A DNA stretch of 64,000 bases from Melampsora larici-populina 98AG31 (taxonomy: Eukaryota > Basidiomycota > Pucciniomycetes > Pucciniales > Melampsoraceae), in contig NW_006768807.1 in NCBI RefSeq assembly GCF_000204055.1, positions 153,149-217,148 on the forward strand, given 5' to 3'. Shown piece by piece: positions 34,558-48,576 of this stretch (position 1 is its first letter; every line of letters begins with the position of its first letter). The translations under genes and the position numbers were made by a program. The notes beneath the pieces were generated by a model. The model saw nothing but the letters and a program-made list of their open reading frames with translations, did not search any database and was not told where the DNA came from.

Positions 34558-34654
34558 CTGGACCCTCTGTGGATGGTTGAGAATAAAGGAGAAAAAAGAG
34601 ATATAGTAAAGAAAAGAACACCAAAACAGATCAAAGAATAAAAAACTAATGGAG

Positions 34655-36606
34655 CCTGCATTTTATTCACAGACGGATCTTACATACCAGGAACGGGTGC
34701 AGGAGCAGCGGCAGCGATGGAAGACACAATAACGACACAGGCTTATGGGCCCCTTATTGGTATTTCAAACTATGAAACCAAAACTATGGCACTAATATTA
34801 GGTATATTAAAATACAGGACGTTAATCACCGACCAACCTGAACAATATAAGTCACTCACAATCTTTAGTGATAGCCAGGCAGCGTTAGACCTGATGGCAA
34901 ACCCAACACTGTCAACCTAGAGAGCAGAATAAACACTCTCTAGGAAGACATAGTAAATACAACTATCCAAAAACCCCTATAGAAAACATACATATATACA
35001 TTTGATCAAAAAAAAAACTACTCTCAAAACCTATCTGCATAGCTTCAAGAGATCACAACTCACACTCAAGTTTCAAGAGTGAAACACCGATACAAAAGAA
35101 TACGACCCTTAATGATGATTCACATGATCACATATCAAGTGAACACATCATACAAAGAAGTCTGAATCAACCGATCAACAGTTCCCAGAACTAATTCCAA
35201 ACTGGTCAAGAAACTCAGTTTCTCAAACCCAACTGGGCAGGCGTGACAAAAGGGAAACCGACTAAAGACCCTTCAAGCCCTGACTACAGATCCCTTGAAC
35301 CCTGACCGGTTAAAACTGAAACACTACTACCCAGTACCTGGATGACGAGCTCAGAACTATTGAACGACTACTGACTAAATTAAAAACAAGTATAAAAGAT
35401 CAGCCCTTTTTGCTCAAAAGTAAAAAGGGCATCTTATATCTCAACCGCACAATCACGCTTTAGTATTCATAAGCTATAAAACTTTGAAAACAAACCAGCC
35501 CTACACATTTAGATTAGATTTAACAATTACAAATTGTGGTCTTCTTTATTTGCTCCTTTTGTTTGTTTAACAAAAACTTTATCGCTCTGACTCAACTAAA
35601 GTTGTTGAATTTCTGTTCACGAATTTAAGACATTTCACTAGGAACCGTATCCTCACTTTATTATTGAATATTTTCATAGATCGTAGTGATTTCGATACTA
35701 GTTATCATATCATTCTGTAGAAATAGATAGCCCTGGAACTAGTACTCTGGTACTAATTTGTAGAAGACCTCTAATTGTAGATCAATTAGTGAGTACTCTT
35801 TTTACAAGTTGTTGAAATAATTCTTAAGATCAGTTTAGAATAAACTAACTTGTCTCACCTATAGGCTTGAATTTATCTCGACACTCTCAGTATCGTAACA
35901 AAGCCTGCCAGACTAACATCGTAAGTCTGTTAAAATTCATCGGTGGCTCTTTCAAAAGACAATCTTTAGAGACTCAGGCTGACAAACACAACCCACGACC
36001 TTGCAATACCTAGCAAAGATGATCCAACAATCACATCGAACAATACCACAGACCAAACCTATTAATATGTACTGGATGCCGGGACACGAGGGGATTGAGC
36101 TCAATGAGAAGGCTGACAAAGCAGCAAAAGAGGTGGCGGAAGATACGACAGGAGTAGTATCACTGACAATCAGTCTAGGAGTCTTACTAAGACACACGAA
36201 AGGAAACTTCAAAAGGGCAGCGGTTCCAATTCAAAACTACAAAACAAACGGGAGGTACATTGCTGACGCTTGGAATACGCTGGAAAAGGGTCAAGCAGCC
36301 GCAATCTTTCAATTAAGATGCGGACACAGCCCACTCCAACATTTCCTACACCAAATAGGGGCCAAAGAAGATGATAGATGCGAGACATGCAAAGTGAAAG
36401 AAACATCGCAGCATTTTCTAATCTTTTGCAGACGGTTCAATAAACAACAACAAACGTGTAGAAGAAAAATCAAAGAAGAGAAAATAAAAGTTGATATCAA
36501 CTCAGCAATTAGATTATTAGATACACCGGCGGTATTCCCATACTTAGCAAATTTCATAGAAGAAACAAACAGATTCATCCACTTAAAAACATACCCAGAA
36601 AAATAA
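34655..36606 (+). pseudogene. LINE RNase H domain and C-terminus, split by a solo LTR
   Basis: The left part (about 34655-34909) reads FTDGSYIPGTGAGAAAA, then NYETKTMALILGI and IFSDSQAALDLM: three of the four acidic residues of the RNase H site. The right part resumes at 35990 with YWMPGHEGIELNEKADKAAK, which holds the final His and Asp. A zinc-like CETCKVKETSQHFLIFC follows, then stop at 36604-36606. Removing the LTR and one TSD copy restores the same reading frame across the joint. Confidence 0.82.
34910..35984. mobile_element. Solo LTR (LTR retrotransposon remnant) inside the LINE
   Basis: The 1,075-bp unit starts TGTCAACCT and ends AGGCTGACA, so its ends are TG...CA with imperfect inverted repeats. 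A perfect 5-bp duplication, AACAC, lies at 34905-34909 and 35985-35989. A TATA-like TATAAAAGA at about 35391 and a short GCCCTTTTT/AAAAAGGGC hairpin follow. No internal retroelement genes remain, so it results from LTR-LTR recombination. The LTR at 61841-62925 has the same termini. Confidence 0.85.
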
Positions 36607-36717
36607 ACAAATTAGATAAATACCTATGCCAAAATTTACTTTCTTTATGATCTATCTTCTTTTTCTAATTTTTCTTTCCTTCATTGTACAAATTTTGGGC
36701 GCTAAATTTTCATAAAG

Positions 36718-39700
36718 AACTGATGTGAAGGCTTGCTAGACCGGAACAGTACAGTAGATACACAAGAAGTTTGTAAGATAGTTACATTACACATTACAGA
36801 GATAGCTAGTGCAAAATGTGAAATCAAAGCATTTTTTTTTAAAAAAAAAACTTCTAAATACTTGATTCCCTCTATCCAAAGTCTTGCAAAAGGATCACTT
36901 GGATGTCTCTTGAAAATGTATCAAATTCTCAGGATATTGTATCCCTTATCATTACAAGTTAAACCTGAACAACAGAATCAAATTAAAGTGACTATTTACA
37001 AAATAAACCATTAACAAATCCAACTAACTGATATATTCAACTAAAATTTATACTGTTTTTACTGATACGCTCTTTTACATCAAAGATTTCCGTAACTAAC
37101 TGACAAATATGACTAAAATTTATATTGTGTTCCCTTCTTGTTCCTTCATATGAAGATTTACCCGCTGATGCTATTCCATGTTGAGGATTTAACGGAAGAC
37201 ACGGCTCTTATTAACCTTGCCCTGAATAACAATCAAAATTGTCCTAATGAATGTTTTTCGCATCCCCAAAGCTGTCCAACTCTTAGCAGTCAAAATAGCC
37301 GAAGATACACAATTGACAAATTTTACTCAATTAAGACTAACACAGTATCTTCCTGTACATTGAAATTGATACAGTATCTTCCTGTACATTGAAATTGATA
37401 CAGTATTTTCCCGTACAATTTCTTATGTTGAAGTTCCCCCGCCCGTAGTAGTCCCCACTTCTCCTCCATCACAATCACATCCTCCCTACTAGATGTATCT
37501 CAGGATCTATAAATTACTGGAATTTGAACAACCCACTGCTAATAACACTACTACACCCATATTACACATAAAGATTCCAACAACCAATTTATCTTCTGCC
37601 TCTATTACACACCCCCTTTGACCCTCGAGTAGTTAACATCATCTTGATTTCCTTCATATGTGATCATATTTGACTATCATCAATCAATCTTCTTAAATAC
37701 AAATAGCGGCGCACTATGTAAATTACTCCCTTTTACTTCAGCCGAATTTAAACCACAGCCAATCTTCTCAGTACTCAACTTTATCCACCTATACGTTCAC
37801 AACAATAAAAATCACCCGATCAACCAAAATATCACTCTGTATATAGCACCAAAATCTTCAAATCAAGCACATACGCGTGTACAATCCTTCACAACCTAAC
37901 TAAATCAGCTAAATCGAGTATATAATTTCATACAATATAATATAGTATAAGTTATTAACTCATAACCGCAGTAAATGATAAATGATCGACTAACTATTTG
38001 CTCCGTCAGGTCTTGTGATTCATAGCACCAGTCCAATTCAATAAATAGCGGATATGAACATCATCGTAAAGAAAGTCTCACAACAATTGTTTCAATCACT
38101 CTTTAACGAAACTTAAGTACTCAAGACGAGAATCAAGTATCAGTTTCTCATCACTCTTCCCAACATCGAAGTATTCCACCTTTTCTAATTGACTCTATAT
38201 ATACTATCAGTCACCTACATACTTCCAATATTGTAGATCAACAGCCGTATCTATATTTGAAATGCCACTTTTTGAAACAACAGACTTTGATTACAACATA
38301 GTTTCTTGCTCTCAAGCCCTCTACACCCAATTCTATAAAATTATAAAGAAACAATCTAAACACAACCCAAATTTTAGCTATATGATTGAGTTTTTCAAGT
38401 ACAAATTACCGGAAATGAGGATAATAACTTTGGCTCGCCCTGTAGTTACACACACCACACCAGGAAATGCTGATCATGCATCTTGCACAATAATTCAGTG
38501 TGAAGAAATGGCTTTATTCACCTTATTATTTAATTCGTGAGTTCGCTTCTAATCATGATATATAAATACATCTTAAATATTTACTTAAATTCCCGGTTGA
38601 ACTTTTTTTATGTATGTTTACTCAGCAGTTACAGTATAAACTCTGTCGGTAAGAGCAATAGTACTTTCTTTATAAGAGAGCTTGATTTTTTAAGCAATAT
38701 AGGTAAGCAATTTTTTCAAAACAATTCTCCGTTAGCACTACATCACATGCAACAAATCCGCTGAACTCACAAGTTTGTGCATCAGTCATCAATTACGTGA
38801 ACAGTTCCCATGAGTCTCAATCAGAGCGTGGCAATGGACGTCAGCAGTTCGAAATTGTTGTCTTCAAAATTGTTCCTGAATTCCAAAAACGCGGTTTAAT
38901 CCACGTACATTACATTTTGAAGACTTTGGTACATCAATAAACACCGTACCAATTTTTCTTACTAGGCATATTACACGAATTGTGGCAAGGAGCGTAGCTT
39001 TCAAGTTGTGCAATTAGCACAAGTCTTTTACATATGTTGCTCATGTAGAACCATATTCCTTTCACTAATTTGAGATAGTGCCTAATTTCAGTCTTTCTTT
39101 ATTAGCCACCAGTAGTTCATCATGTAGCAAATGGTATAAAGTAATGTTGTGATCTGATCTAAATTTTTTCCATAATCTCCCTGCTGCAGATCAATTCAAA
39201 ATGTTTTGCAATTTAAACTTTGAATGTAATGCCAAATTGTGAAATAGAATCAGGAGTTAGAGTAAAATCCAAAGGGGATCCCAATCAAGGAAATCAAAAC
39301 AAGCTAACGACAAACACGGGTATCAATTGAATTATGATTGACAGCCTTATAGTGAGATACTGTAATACCAAAACCGTTGAGCTTAGAGCTTACGGCTTCG
39401 GACTTAAGGTTAGATATATTCTGGGTGGAGGATATTATTGCAGATCCATCCGTCATGCACGGCCGTGCACCTCACCATGGTGGAGAAACGTGCTTAAGAT
39501 CACATGTTGCACTTGCTTTCTTTCTATTCGTCTACTATACCCAATATATTGTGACAAAAAATAAATACATTAAAAACTACGATTATCAGAATATATAAGC
39601 AAAATAGTTATGTTCCTGTAATTAAATCCACAACTAATTGGAAAACTCTGAAGCTTTAATAAAAATGCAAAGGCTAACAACTAAGGCATTTTGGTAGTAA

Positions 39701-41277
39701 ATAATGTAAGTAACGTAAATGACTAAATTTTGGGTTTATAGGACTGTTTCAGACCGGGAATTAGGGTTAGATTAATATCTATACAAATGTACAAACGTAA
39801 ATTATGTCGACATCTGCAATTACCTTGTGACCTGCTCTCAAATTCATTCACGAAACCACGAATAGTACGAGCAGCCGTCTTTCACCTGTTCTCTAATACG
39901 CTAAACTAAGTACTTTAATACTCGAAGTACATCTATATCACTGCATCCAAGTATCCACCAACCTTCATATCCAGCTCATGAGGCTATTGTTATTAAGAAT
40001 TATTTTCGGAAAATAGGAATCCAGTAGTGATGAAACAACTTACCATCAAAATCAACAAGCATAGACCAAGGTTCGTCATTTGATAAGATTCGTAACTAGC
40101 TATTCAACTTGATATTGCGTATTTATTAATTTAACCTACCTGATTTAATGAGTTTGAAGTTTGCAATTTAATATTAATAAGAGGATCCTCTATATAAACA
40201 TCTCAGCAATCTAATAAATCAATAAAATCAGCACAATATATACCTTCAGTTAATGATCAATAAATCTCACTTATTATCCATTCGATCCATCTAATCGCGA
40301 TATACCCGAGCTTAACTTGATTCAGCATTGATTGAAACAATATCGAAAGAGTAGGTGAACTCGACCAGGGATAATCAAAAAGCGGATTAGAAAATACTAA
40401 CGTAATGTTGTGTAGCACAAGATTGAAAGCAGCTACAAATCCTTACCTTCCATTATTCGAATTATCGAATTACTAAATACCAAATACGTCAATGTGAATA
40501 ACTAGCGACTACGCATATGAAGGTCTCATATTTTCATTCGTGGCGATTTGGCAAATCCTGCAAGCAAATTAGTCGATTTTCGCAGGAGCAATTATCAAAC
40601 TACTTCAAGGCCAACTACTTCGAATCCCAAGCTTATACTTTGTTAGGTCCGTACCGAATGATTTTTGTTCAATTAATGAATAGTGGATAACTGGTAACTA
40701 ATTGGGAATTATCAATTGCATATTATATATTATTACTTACATTACATAGAGATCTTATTAACAAGCCGCAACCCCATAACTCATAAGAATTTGGAACTTC
40801 AAATTATATTTGCAAAGCGGGCCAATCTGAACACAATGGTTTTGAATTCAGTTACCGGATCACGGATGAGATACCATGGATATAAAGCTGCTAATGGAAC
40901 CAAGGCCAAACTGATAACCTCACATCCAACATTACGACACAAATTCACAGTCAATCCGAGAAATATCCAAATCTCAATTCAAATACTCTTGCCAATAAAG
41001 TCTGTTCAGTTATTTTTCACTTGTATCATCAATATCAGCTAGATCAACAATTGACATGGAGCGCTTTTATGTTTACTCTGCTTTTCAAACTTAACTGCTT
41101 CTCCATTACAGAAGTGTTCCTAATCCCCACTTTCTACATTTCGAATACAATCTCAGTATGTAGCCATTTAGAAACCTCAAAATTTGATTTCGAAAATGCA
41201 AAAGCCTTATAAATACACATTACCCTCCAATTCCACATCTATTAACCGCAGATTTATCCAATTTTCCCCAACTCCCG
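36718..41277. other. Putative 5' part of the Helitron; no recognised gene
   Basis: AT-rich sequence in which I see no domain. Short reading frames occur (for example 37660-37899 and 38262-38540) but are unsupported. A 29-bp tandem repeat lies at 37342-37415. The Helitron 5' terminus (TC after A) should lie somewhere here but was not located. Confidence 0.45.
37342..37415 (+). repeat. 29-bp tandem repeat, about 2.5 copies
   Basis: The unit begins ACAGTATCTTCCTGTACATT. Copies at 37342-37370 and 37371-37399 are identical; a third, partial copy follows. Confidence 0.85.
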
Positions 41278-42534
41278 ATGGCGGATCCAACTGAATCAAC
41301 TACACATGGCTTGTATTTGACGGGTAACTTTGAAATCGAAAAGAAGGTTTGTTTCTTACTTGAACACAATCGTTGAGCCATACTAATTCTATTATTGTTT
41401 CTTGAACAATCCAGACTTCCCCAGAAAATGGGTGGCGAGCAGAATACAGAACTTACGCTACTTCAATCACCAGCGGAGGAGCTCACAGAGAGCGATCAAT
41501 GAGTTACGAAATTATTGCTAGAGGATTCAGTCACACTCAATTCAAACTTGAACCCGGCAACATCTATTTATTAAGAGGTTCTTTCTTCCCTTCTAATTCC
41601 GAGGAAACTAACAAAGATATATTGTTCTTTGAGGCCTCCGATAGAGTATTGATCAGTTCTTCTGCAAACTTCACTGGTAATCTGGTGGATTCAATTGGAG
41701 TCACTGGAGTTGGGATCGTTAAAGCTATTACTAAGATTCCAGAACCAAGAACCAATGGTTGTTTACCTAATCCTGCTGATGAAGGAAAATTTGTAACGGT
41801 TGTCACCGTTTTGCACTCCGATTACCACCCTATTGTAAGTTCAGCATCCGAACTGTTTTTGTTCAAAGCTAATTCTGGTTTGAAGGCGAAAGAAGCTAAA
41901 CAATGCACAGTTCAATACCGCATTCCGCCTACTCGCAACTTAGCCGGAACTCCCAAAATCCTGCAGATTGGCCGAGAATATCAATTCCATGGCTTTTTGA
42001 AAGACTTTGACGAAGAAGCTCTTGTTTATATAGTCATTGTAAGTTGGATTTTGTAATTAAATATTCATAGCTTAACTTTTTATATCTTGCATTTTAGGCA
42101 AACAAGGTGTCGCCAACTACTGGTAGTAAGGAGTATGACGTGGGAACCAACGCTAGCAATGATACCAAGGGCGATCAGAAACCTCAAATCTCTCGAAAGA
42201 AACCTGTAAAGTACATCATTTGCATATTAGTAGTTAATAATTCTTTGCTGATTTGAATTAAATCAGCAGATTTACTCCACGGGCTTTGAATACTCCCTTC
42301 AAATCCCCGGTTTTAGTTACTGAGTCGGAATCAACTCCCGATCTCAAATTTGGTCCATCTGATTTTAGCCCATCGTCGTTTTTGTCTGGTTCCGGCGAAC
42401 CAACAGCTGGTCCATCAGGTAGCTCCCCCAATACTGCTTTGTCTAGCTTTCTTCCAACTCCTCCCAACAAGAGAAAAACTCGTGCACTCCCCAAACGCGC
42501 CAACAAAAAGGGAAAAACTGTAGATTTGAGCTAA
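41278..42534 (+). CDS. Helitron-linked accessory protein, possibly OB-fold (RPA-like)
   Basis: Four exons splice in frame: 41278-41346, 41415-42038, 42098-42210 and about 42270-42534 (about 357 residues). The start ATG opens MADPTESTTHGLYLTGNFEI. The body has beta-rich sequence, including YLLRGSFFPSN, VTGVGIVKAITKIPE and GREYQFHGFLKDFDEEALVY. The C-terminus is Ser/Pro-rich, then basic (KRKTRALPKRANKKGK), like a nuclear localisation signal. Some Helitrons carry RPA-like single-stranded-DNA-binding genes; the beta-rich pattern and position suggest this, but no diagnostic motif confirms it. The last acceptor could be at 42266 or 42269. Confidence 0.55.
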
Positions 42535-44071
42535 CCGGGATCACCTTCAGCTGCATACGCACACAATTGTTTGAACTTCGCGAAATTACACCAACTCTAC
42601 AACACCAGCATAACTAGCTAGAGTACAGGTGTAGCATAGTAACCTGAGTTTTTAAACAAATTGTCGTTCAGTAATCTCTTTGCAGTTACGTAGCGGTTCA
42701 AAGCACCATCTGTTTCCAATTAATTTATCTTCTGCTTCACATTTCATAGAAATAAGACAATTAGTGCTCCCCATCTCCTTATCTAAATGTTTTTCCCAAA
42801 GAACCAAACTAAGCTAAAAATGTCCAGCCTCAAAACTTTTTTTAAATTTGAAATACTATTGTGCAAGTCCGAATGTTTGTTTTATGTATGATTCTGGTTA
42901 TCATCCGTTATTATTTCAAATATTTACACAAATTCTCATTGAAATTATAATGTTGTATTGAGGCACGAATCCTTCGAGGTAGATGTGAAATATGTGTAGA
43001 ACAGAATGTGCGAGTCTTTAGTTGTTACAAACTGCTACGCAACTGAAACAACGATTTCAAATGCCATACAAAGTTAGTTAGGAACTATCAAACTGAGTTT
43101 TTGTGCAGTCACTACAAGTTGATTACGATGTTCCTGAGATTTCAATAAATTGACTAAAAGAAAATCCTTGAGTAGCTAATTACTGTACTACTACAAGTTC
43201 CACTAAGTGATCAAAAACAATTCGTTAAGTACCTATTTATATTGTATGAATTTGAACTCGATGGAACATGAAAAGTTTCGAACCTTCCTCGCAGAAAATT
43301 TCGATCTCGCTTCACATTCAAGTTTTGAAATTACATACATTATTACGATTGATCAAACAAATATCGACAACTCATCCACTACTATATATTGAGGCTCTTA
43401 CGCTCAACGTAACACAAATTTTACGGTACAGATTCGATTGAATATAATGCTTTTGAAACAAGAATTCGCGCAGTACTGTATAATCTATGTTACTAAGATC
43501 AAGCAGCAAGGGACCTTTGAGCGAGCTCAGGAAGTGTTTTCATTATTATGCGATGACATCATTATTAGTGGTTTGGGGAACAATTCACTAATTTGACATT
43601 GAAAAGTTTAAGGACCTATGACAATTCAAGTTTTTTACATGAGGGTGTCAGATTAGATCAATAGTTCTACAATTCAAGGTCTGTAAAAGTAATCATCTTT
43701 GCAAGAAAATATTCAAGCTTGGTCAACAAAGCATCGGCGACAATACGAAGTGTGTTTGTTCAAGTTCAGTGATAAACAGCCATTACTTTGGTGAGGCAAT
43801 ATTTTGATTATGCTTCACTGCCCTTGTATTCAATTTTCGAAGATTGATAAATGATCAATAACTTATACCTCCTTCCCTTAAATAATTCAATACTTCCATG
43901 TGCAGCACATCTATTCAACTCCCTCTCAACAAACCCTATCCAACAACCTACCCAATTTTTGAAGATTCGCAAGTCTATTAATATAGTACTGAAGCACGAT
44001 ACTGCAAACATAATTGTACAAGGGGCTACACAGCAATTTTTATTTAACGTTTAACAAACATAGAGTTTATC
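42535..44071. other. Non-coding spacer between accessory ORF and Rep/helicase gene
   Basis: AT-rich, with no gene or clear repeat seen. The part just before 44072 should hold the Rep/helicase promoter. Confidence 0.5.
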
Positions 44072-47000
44072 ATGTCAAGGTACCGCGCTCGGAAAGGCCC
44101 CGCAATTCCAGTTGAGAGTCTTGGCAGTGAGGGCAACTTACGATTACGGTTCTCCAACAAAATCCCGCATAGTATAGAGCAAGCAACAGATAGATGCTCT
44201 GGATGCGAAGCTCTTAGATGGGTAATTGAAAGAAGAGTCAAGGATAGGAACCTACTTCATTCAACTTACGGAAACTGCTGCCAACACGGACAGGTTGAAC
44301 TTCCGATGTGCTACTTCGCAAACGACGTAGAACAAGAGGTCCCTCCGTTCTACCATGCTTTACTCACGAGGCAAGACGATAGTAAGTACTTGGCTCACTT
44401 CTAAGAAATCTATGAAACTAACATTCGCAAATCAGTCTCAAAGGAGTTCCGATCTAATATTCGAAAATATAATAACGCCATGTCTTTTACCTCACTGGGA
44501 GCTAAAATCAATAGATCGGTGATGGGACAACGTGGCGTTTACGTATTTAGAATTTCGGGTCAGATGTCTCACAACATTGGTTCTCTAATGCCATTACCGG
44601 GAGATCACCCCGGATTTGCCCAAATATTCATATATGGCGGGGGTGGTGAAGCTGAAGTTCAAACTCGAAATGCACATTTCAATAACGAACTGAATCCTCA
44701 AATCCTTCGACTCTTCCAGCATTTCATGAACTTACATAATCCTTATACAGAAGTCTTTCGATCAGCTGCTATTATCTGCCAAGATGAGAATACTTCCCAA
44801 CTTAGAATCAACACCATAACTGCAGCTGGGACCGACCATAGACGCTACAACCGACCAACTGCTAATGAAGTCGCGGCTATAATCAAAGGAAATGGCCAAA
44901 TTGGAGTTCATCAACACCATATAATACTTGAACGACAGTGCGGAGCCAGACAGAGGATCTCAGAGCTTCACACCGCGTACTTCGCGCTGCGATATCCTTT
45001 ATTATTCCCTTACGGTTCACAAACGTGGCATGAGAATTTCATAAATCCAACGGATGCAAGTTAGTATTTTTCGTGTATTTGCCTGTAACGAAGCACAGCT
45101 CAAAGTTAGACGAATTAAAACTGACTTACACTTCACTTTCGAACTCAGGACCCACAGGCGAAGTATCAAATCTTGAATGGTTTGCTTATTTGTTATTTCA
45201 GCGCCCTACTTTCTCAATCATACTTGCTTTGGGGCGTCTCTTTCAGGAATTCGCCGTAGACATGTATGTCTGTGTCGAACATTCCCGACTCCAGTATCTA
45301 CAATTTCACCAAAGGGAATTACGAGCTGAGATGTATCAAGAAGCTGTAGAAGCACTGGGAAATGAAATGGATGATGAAGTTGTAGGGCGACGCATAATCT
45401 TACCATCAAGTTTTATCGGTGGTCCAAGGCATATGCAGCAATTGTATCAAGATGCTATGACCTTAGTAGCAGAATTCGGGCACCCAAGTTTATTCATTAC
45501 AATGACAGCTAATCCCCAATGGCCAGAAATTGTCGACACATTAGAGTACGGTCAATTACCAGAGGATCGCCCGGATTTAGTTGCTCGTGTCTTTCACACT
45601 AAATTTCACTCACTACTAGACGATATAACAAAGCAGGAGCGATTTGGCCAGTGCTGCGCCTACGTTTACACAGTTGAATTTCAGAAAAGAGGCCTGCCTC
45701 ACGTTCATCTTATTTTGTTTCTCGACTCAGCGGATAAGCCAACTAGACCTGAACTTATAGATTGTATAATAAGTGCCAAACTACCGGATCCTAATACCGA
45801 AACTAAACTTTTCGAGTTGGTTACCCAATTTATGCTACACGGACCCTGCCAGCGATACAAATGTTGGAACGGCACCAACTGTCAATTGGGATATCCGCGT
45901 CCCTTTTGTGAAACAACAGAACTTGCAGAAGATGCCTATCCAACTTACAAAAGACGCAACAACGGGCGCTTTTTTGATAAGGGTGAAAATCACTATAATA
46001 ATCAAAATGTGGTTCCGTACAATAGATTCCTAACACTGAAATATGAGTGTCACATAAATGTTGAAGTCGCAGCATCTATCAGAGCAATAAAGTATTTATT
46101 TAAATACATTCTGAAGGGGCACGATAGAACTATTGCGACAGTTGACGACCCAAATAAGGATGACGAAATACTAACTTTTGTAAATGCACGGTTTTTATCA
46201 GCTATAGAAGGTATGTATTTGGCTACTTAAACAAGTAAAGTATAATACAAAATCCGCTAACAAATGTTTTCATCCTTATTAGCTATTTGGTGTTTATTAA
46301 AATTTGAGCTTTCTGGCCGACATCCTGCAGTTCAGCGTTTGAGTCTGCACCTTGAAGATCGACAAACTATTTACTTTATTGACAAAGTTGGGCTGCGAAG
46401 AGCTATTGAAAGTGGTCGGGCAGAGAGAACCACACTTACGGAATTCTTCAGGTTATGTAGAGAAAATGCTCCATTGAGAGGATCTGACCGAACAATCCGA
46501 TCTCTGAAATACCAACAAGTCCCAAAATTTTTCACGTGGAATGAAGAGAAAAAACGTTTGCAACCTCGACGCAATTCAGTAGTCTCAGTCGGACGTGTTT
46601 ACTTTGCGAATATCAAACGTGGCGAAGTTTATTATTTACGTCTACTCTTGTCTCATGTTCCTGGGCCTTTATCATTTGATCACCTACGAACTGTTGATGG
46701 AGTTCTGCTCAGCAGCTTCCGTGAAGCTGCTGACAGACGTGGTCTATTACTCAGTGACCATCATTACCACGCCTCGCTCACCAAAGCAGCAGTGTGGCAA
46801 ACTGGTCACCAACTACGACATATGCTCGCCATTATCCTTATACATAGTTCACCAGCTACGCCTCGAAATCTATGGTTAGACCACATAACAGACCTAACTG
46901 ACGATTGCGACGCGCGGATTAGAAGATTAAATCATCGAGCTCGCCCTACTGAACAACAAATCCACAATTATGGACTCTATCTATTAGAAAAGGTAATAAT

Positions 47001-48576
47001 TGAAATGCAATCTACCCTTGTAGATCTAGACTTGCCACCAGTCAATACACAATTGCTCCTGGAATTAGATTTGCCAGATGGAGATCACGAGATTCAAACA
47101 AACTCAACTACATCCGAAGAAAGCCAACAAAAATATTCTTCAATGTTACAAACAATGACCACCGAACAAACAGCAGTTGTTTTTGCCATATGTGAAGCTA
47201 TTGTTGATCATAGACCTTATTTGGCATTTCTTGATGGACCAGGCGGAACAGGCAAAACTTTTGTCCTGAACTGCATCTTACACTTTTGCAACGCGAATCA
47301 AATACCTTTCGAAGCCGTGTCAGCAGCCGGAATTTCATCTTTATTACTATTACGTGGTCGCACAGCACACAGCGCCTTTAAAATTCCGATCCCGGTGCAC
47401 GATGATTCGACATGCAATATATCATTTGGAGATATGGCTTCATACGAGATCATTAATACACATTTCATCGTATGGGATGAAGTGGCAATGCAGCATAAGT
47501 ACGCAGTCGAAAGCGTGGACCGAACTCTTCGAGAGTTAACCGGAATAGACTTGCCATTTGGGGGGAAAGTTGTCCTCTTTGCAGGGGATTTTCGGCAAAC
47601 TCTGCCAATTGTACGACGGGGAAATCTGATGGAACAGGCGCAGGCTTCTTTGAAAGCTTCGTTTCTTTGGGATTCTATTCATCACTTCGGCCTCACAACC
47701 AACATCAGATTAGGTGGACTATCTGCACTTCCTGAACCAGGCAACATCACATTTGGGAAGTGGCTGCTGGAATTGGGATCTGGGCGCCTTCAACGTGATC
47801 ACATAGCCAACATTCCTCTCGAATACTGTAATGTTTCATTCATACGACCACCGAACCTGTACGATGCGCAACTACTTGAAGTTGAATATGGCGGAGTTCA
47901 AAACTTAATTGAGAACGAGAATTGGCCTGCCTTAACCGATTTCTACGCAGGGCGATGCTTAATAACGCCTCTCAACAAGACAGTAAATTCAATCAACCAA
48001 CACGTGATGAACTCGCTACCTGGACAGTACCACACTTCAAGATCAACTGATCTTATGGATGAAGCCTTTATTGATCCCGTTACAGCTGATGTACTGAACA
48101 CCTTTAATTTCCCCGGGTTTCCTGCTCATATTCTGAAACTCAGAGTAGGTGCTTGCGTTATGATCTTAAGAAATTTGAATCTGGCAACTGGCCTGTGCAA
48201 TGGGACTCGACTGCTGATTACAGACTACAGTACTCATGCTTTACAATGCCAAATTTTAACCGGGAATTTAAAAGGAAAAAGAATTAGCTTGCCCAAAATG
48301 AAACTTCACCACGAAGGCAGCGAGGATTGTCCGATTCCATTCTACCGTTATCAATTCCCAATTATGCCATCTTTCTGTATGACTATTAATACGAGTCAAG
48401 GTCAAAGTCTTGATTGAGTAACTGTGCTACTCCCGAAACCGGTCTTCTCACATGGCCAACTTTACGTAGCGCTATCACGATGTAGAAATGCGTCTAATGT
48501 CAACATTTGTATTACGTCCGATTCAATGAGTTTAACTACTACAAATATAGTTTTCCACCCAATTTTAAATAATTAA
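44072..48576 (+). pseudogene. Helitron Rep/Pif1-type helicase transposase, one premature stop
   Basis: Four exons (44072-44381, 44436-45059, 45149-46210, 46283-48576) splice in frame to 1,430 codons. An N-terminal zinc-binding region has CSGC...CC. The Rep nuclease carries the HUH motif in LPHVHLILF and paired tyrosines in YLFKYILKGHD, with SLFITMTANPQWPE before them. The Pif1-type helicase has Walker A GPGGTGKT, Walker B IVWDE, FAGDFRQTLP and a late TINTSQGQSLD, then YVALSRC. The known role of this family is to nick, unwind and copy the element as it transposes. The only break is TGA at 48415-48417 after GQSLD, where helicases usually have Arg. It removes the last 53 residues, including helicase motif VI. 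Confidence 0.9.

Larger units (their letters stand above)
32688..36717 (+). mobile_element. Tad1-like LINE, internally deleted and split by a solo LTR
   Basis: The order is ORF1 (gag-like), a partial reverse transcriptase, RNase H, and the terminal cysteine/histidine motif. The tail region ends near GGGCGCTAAATTTTCATAAA (about 36697-36716). The endonuclease and the first part of the reverse transcriptase are missing. A 1,075-bp solo LTR interrupts the RNase H domain. Confidence 0.8.

Noticed and set aside
37342..37415. CRISPR-like array
   Set aside because: Copies are directly adjacent without spacers in a eukaryotic sequence; it is a plain tandem repeat.
37660..38764. Short plus-strand frames as Helitron genes
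   Set aside because: No domain, no consistent splice chain and no support beyond open frames in AT-rich DNA.
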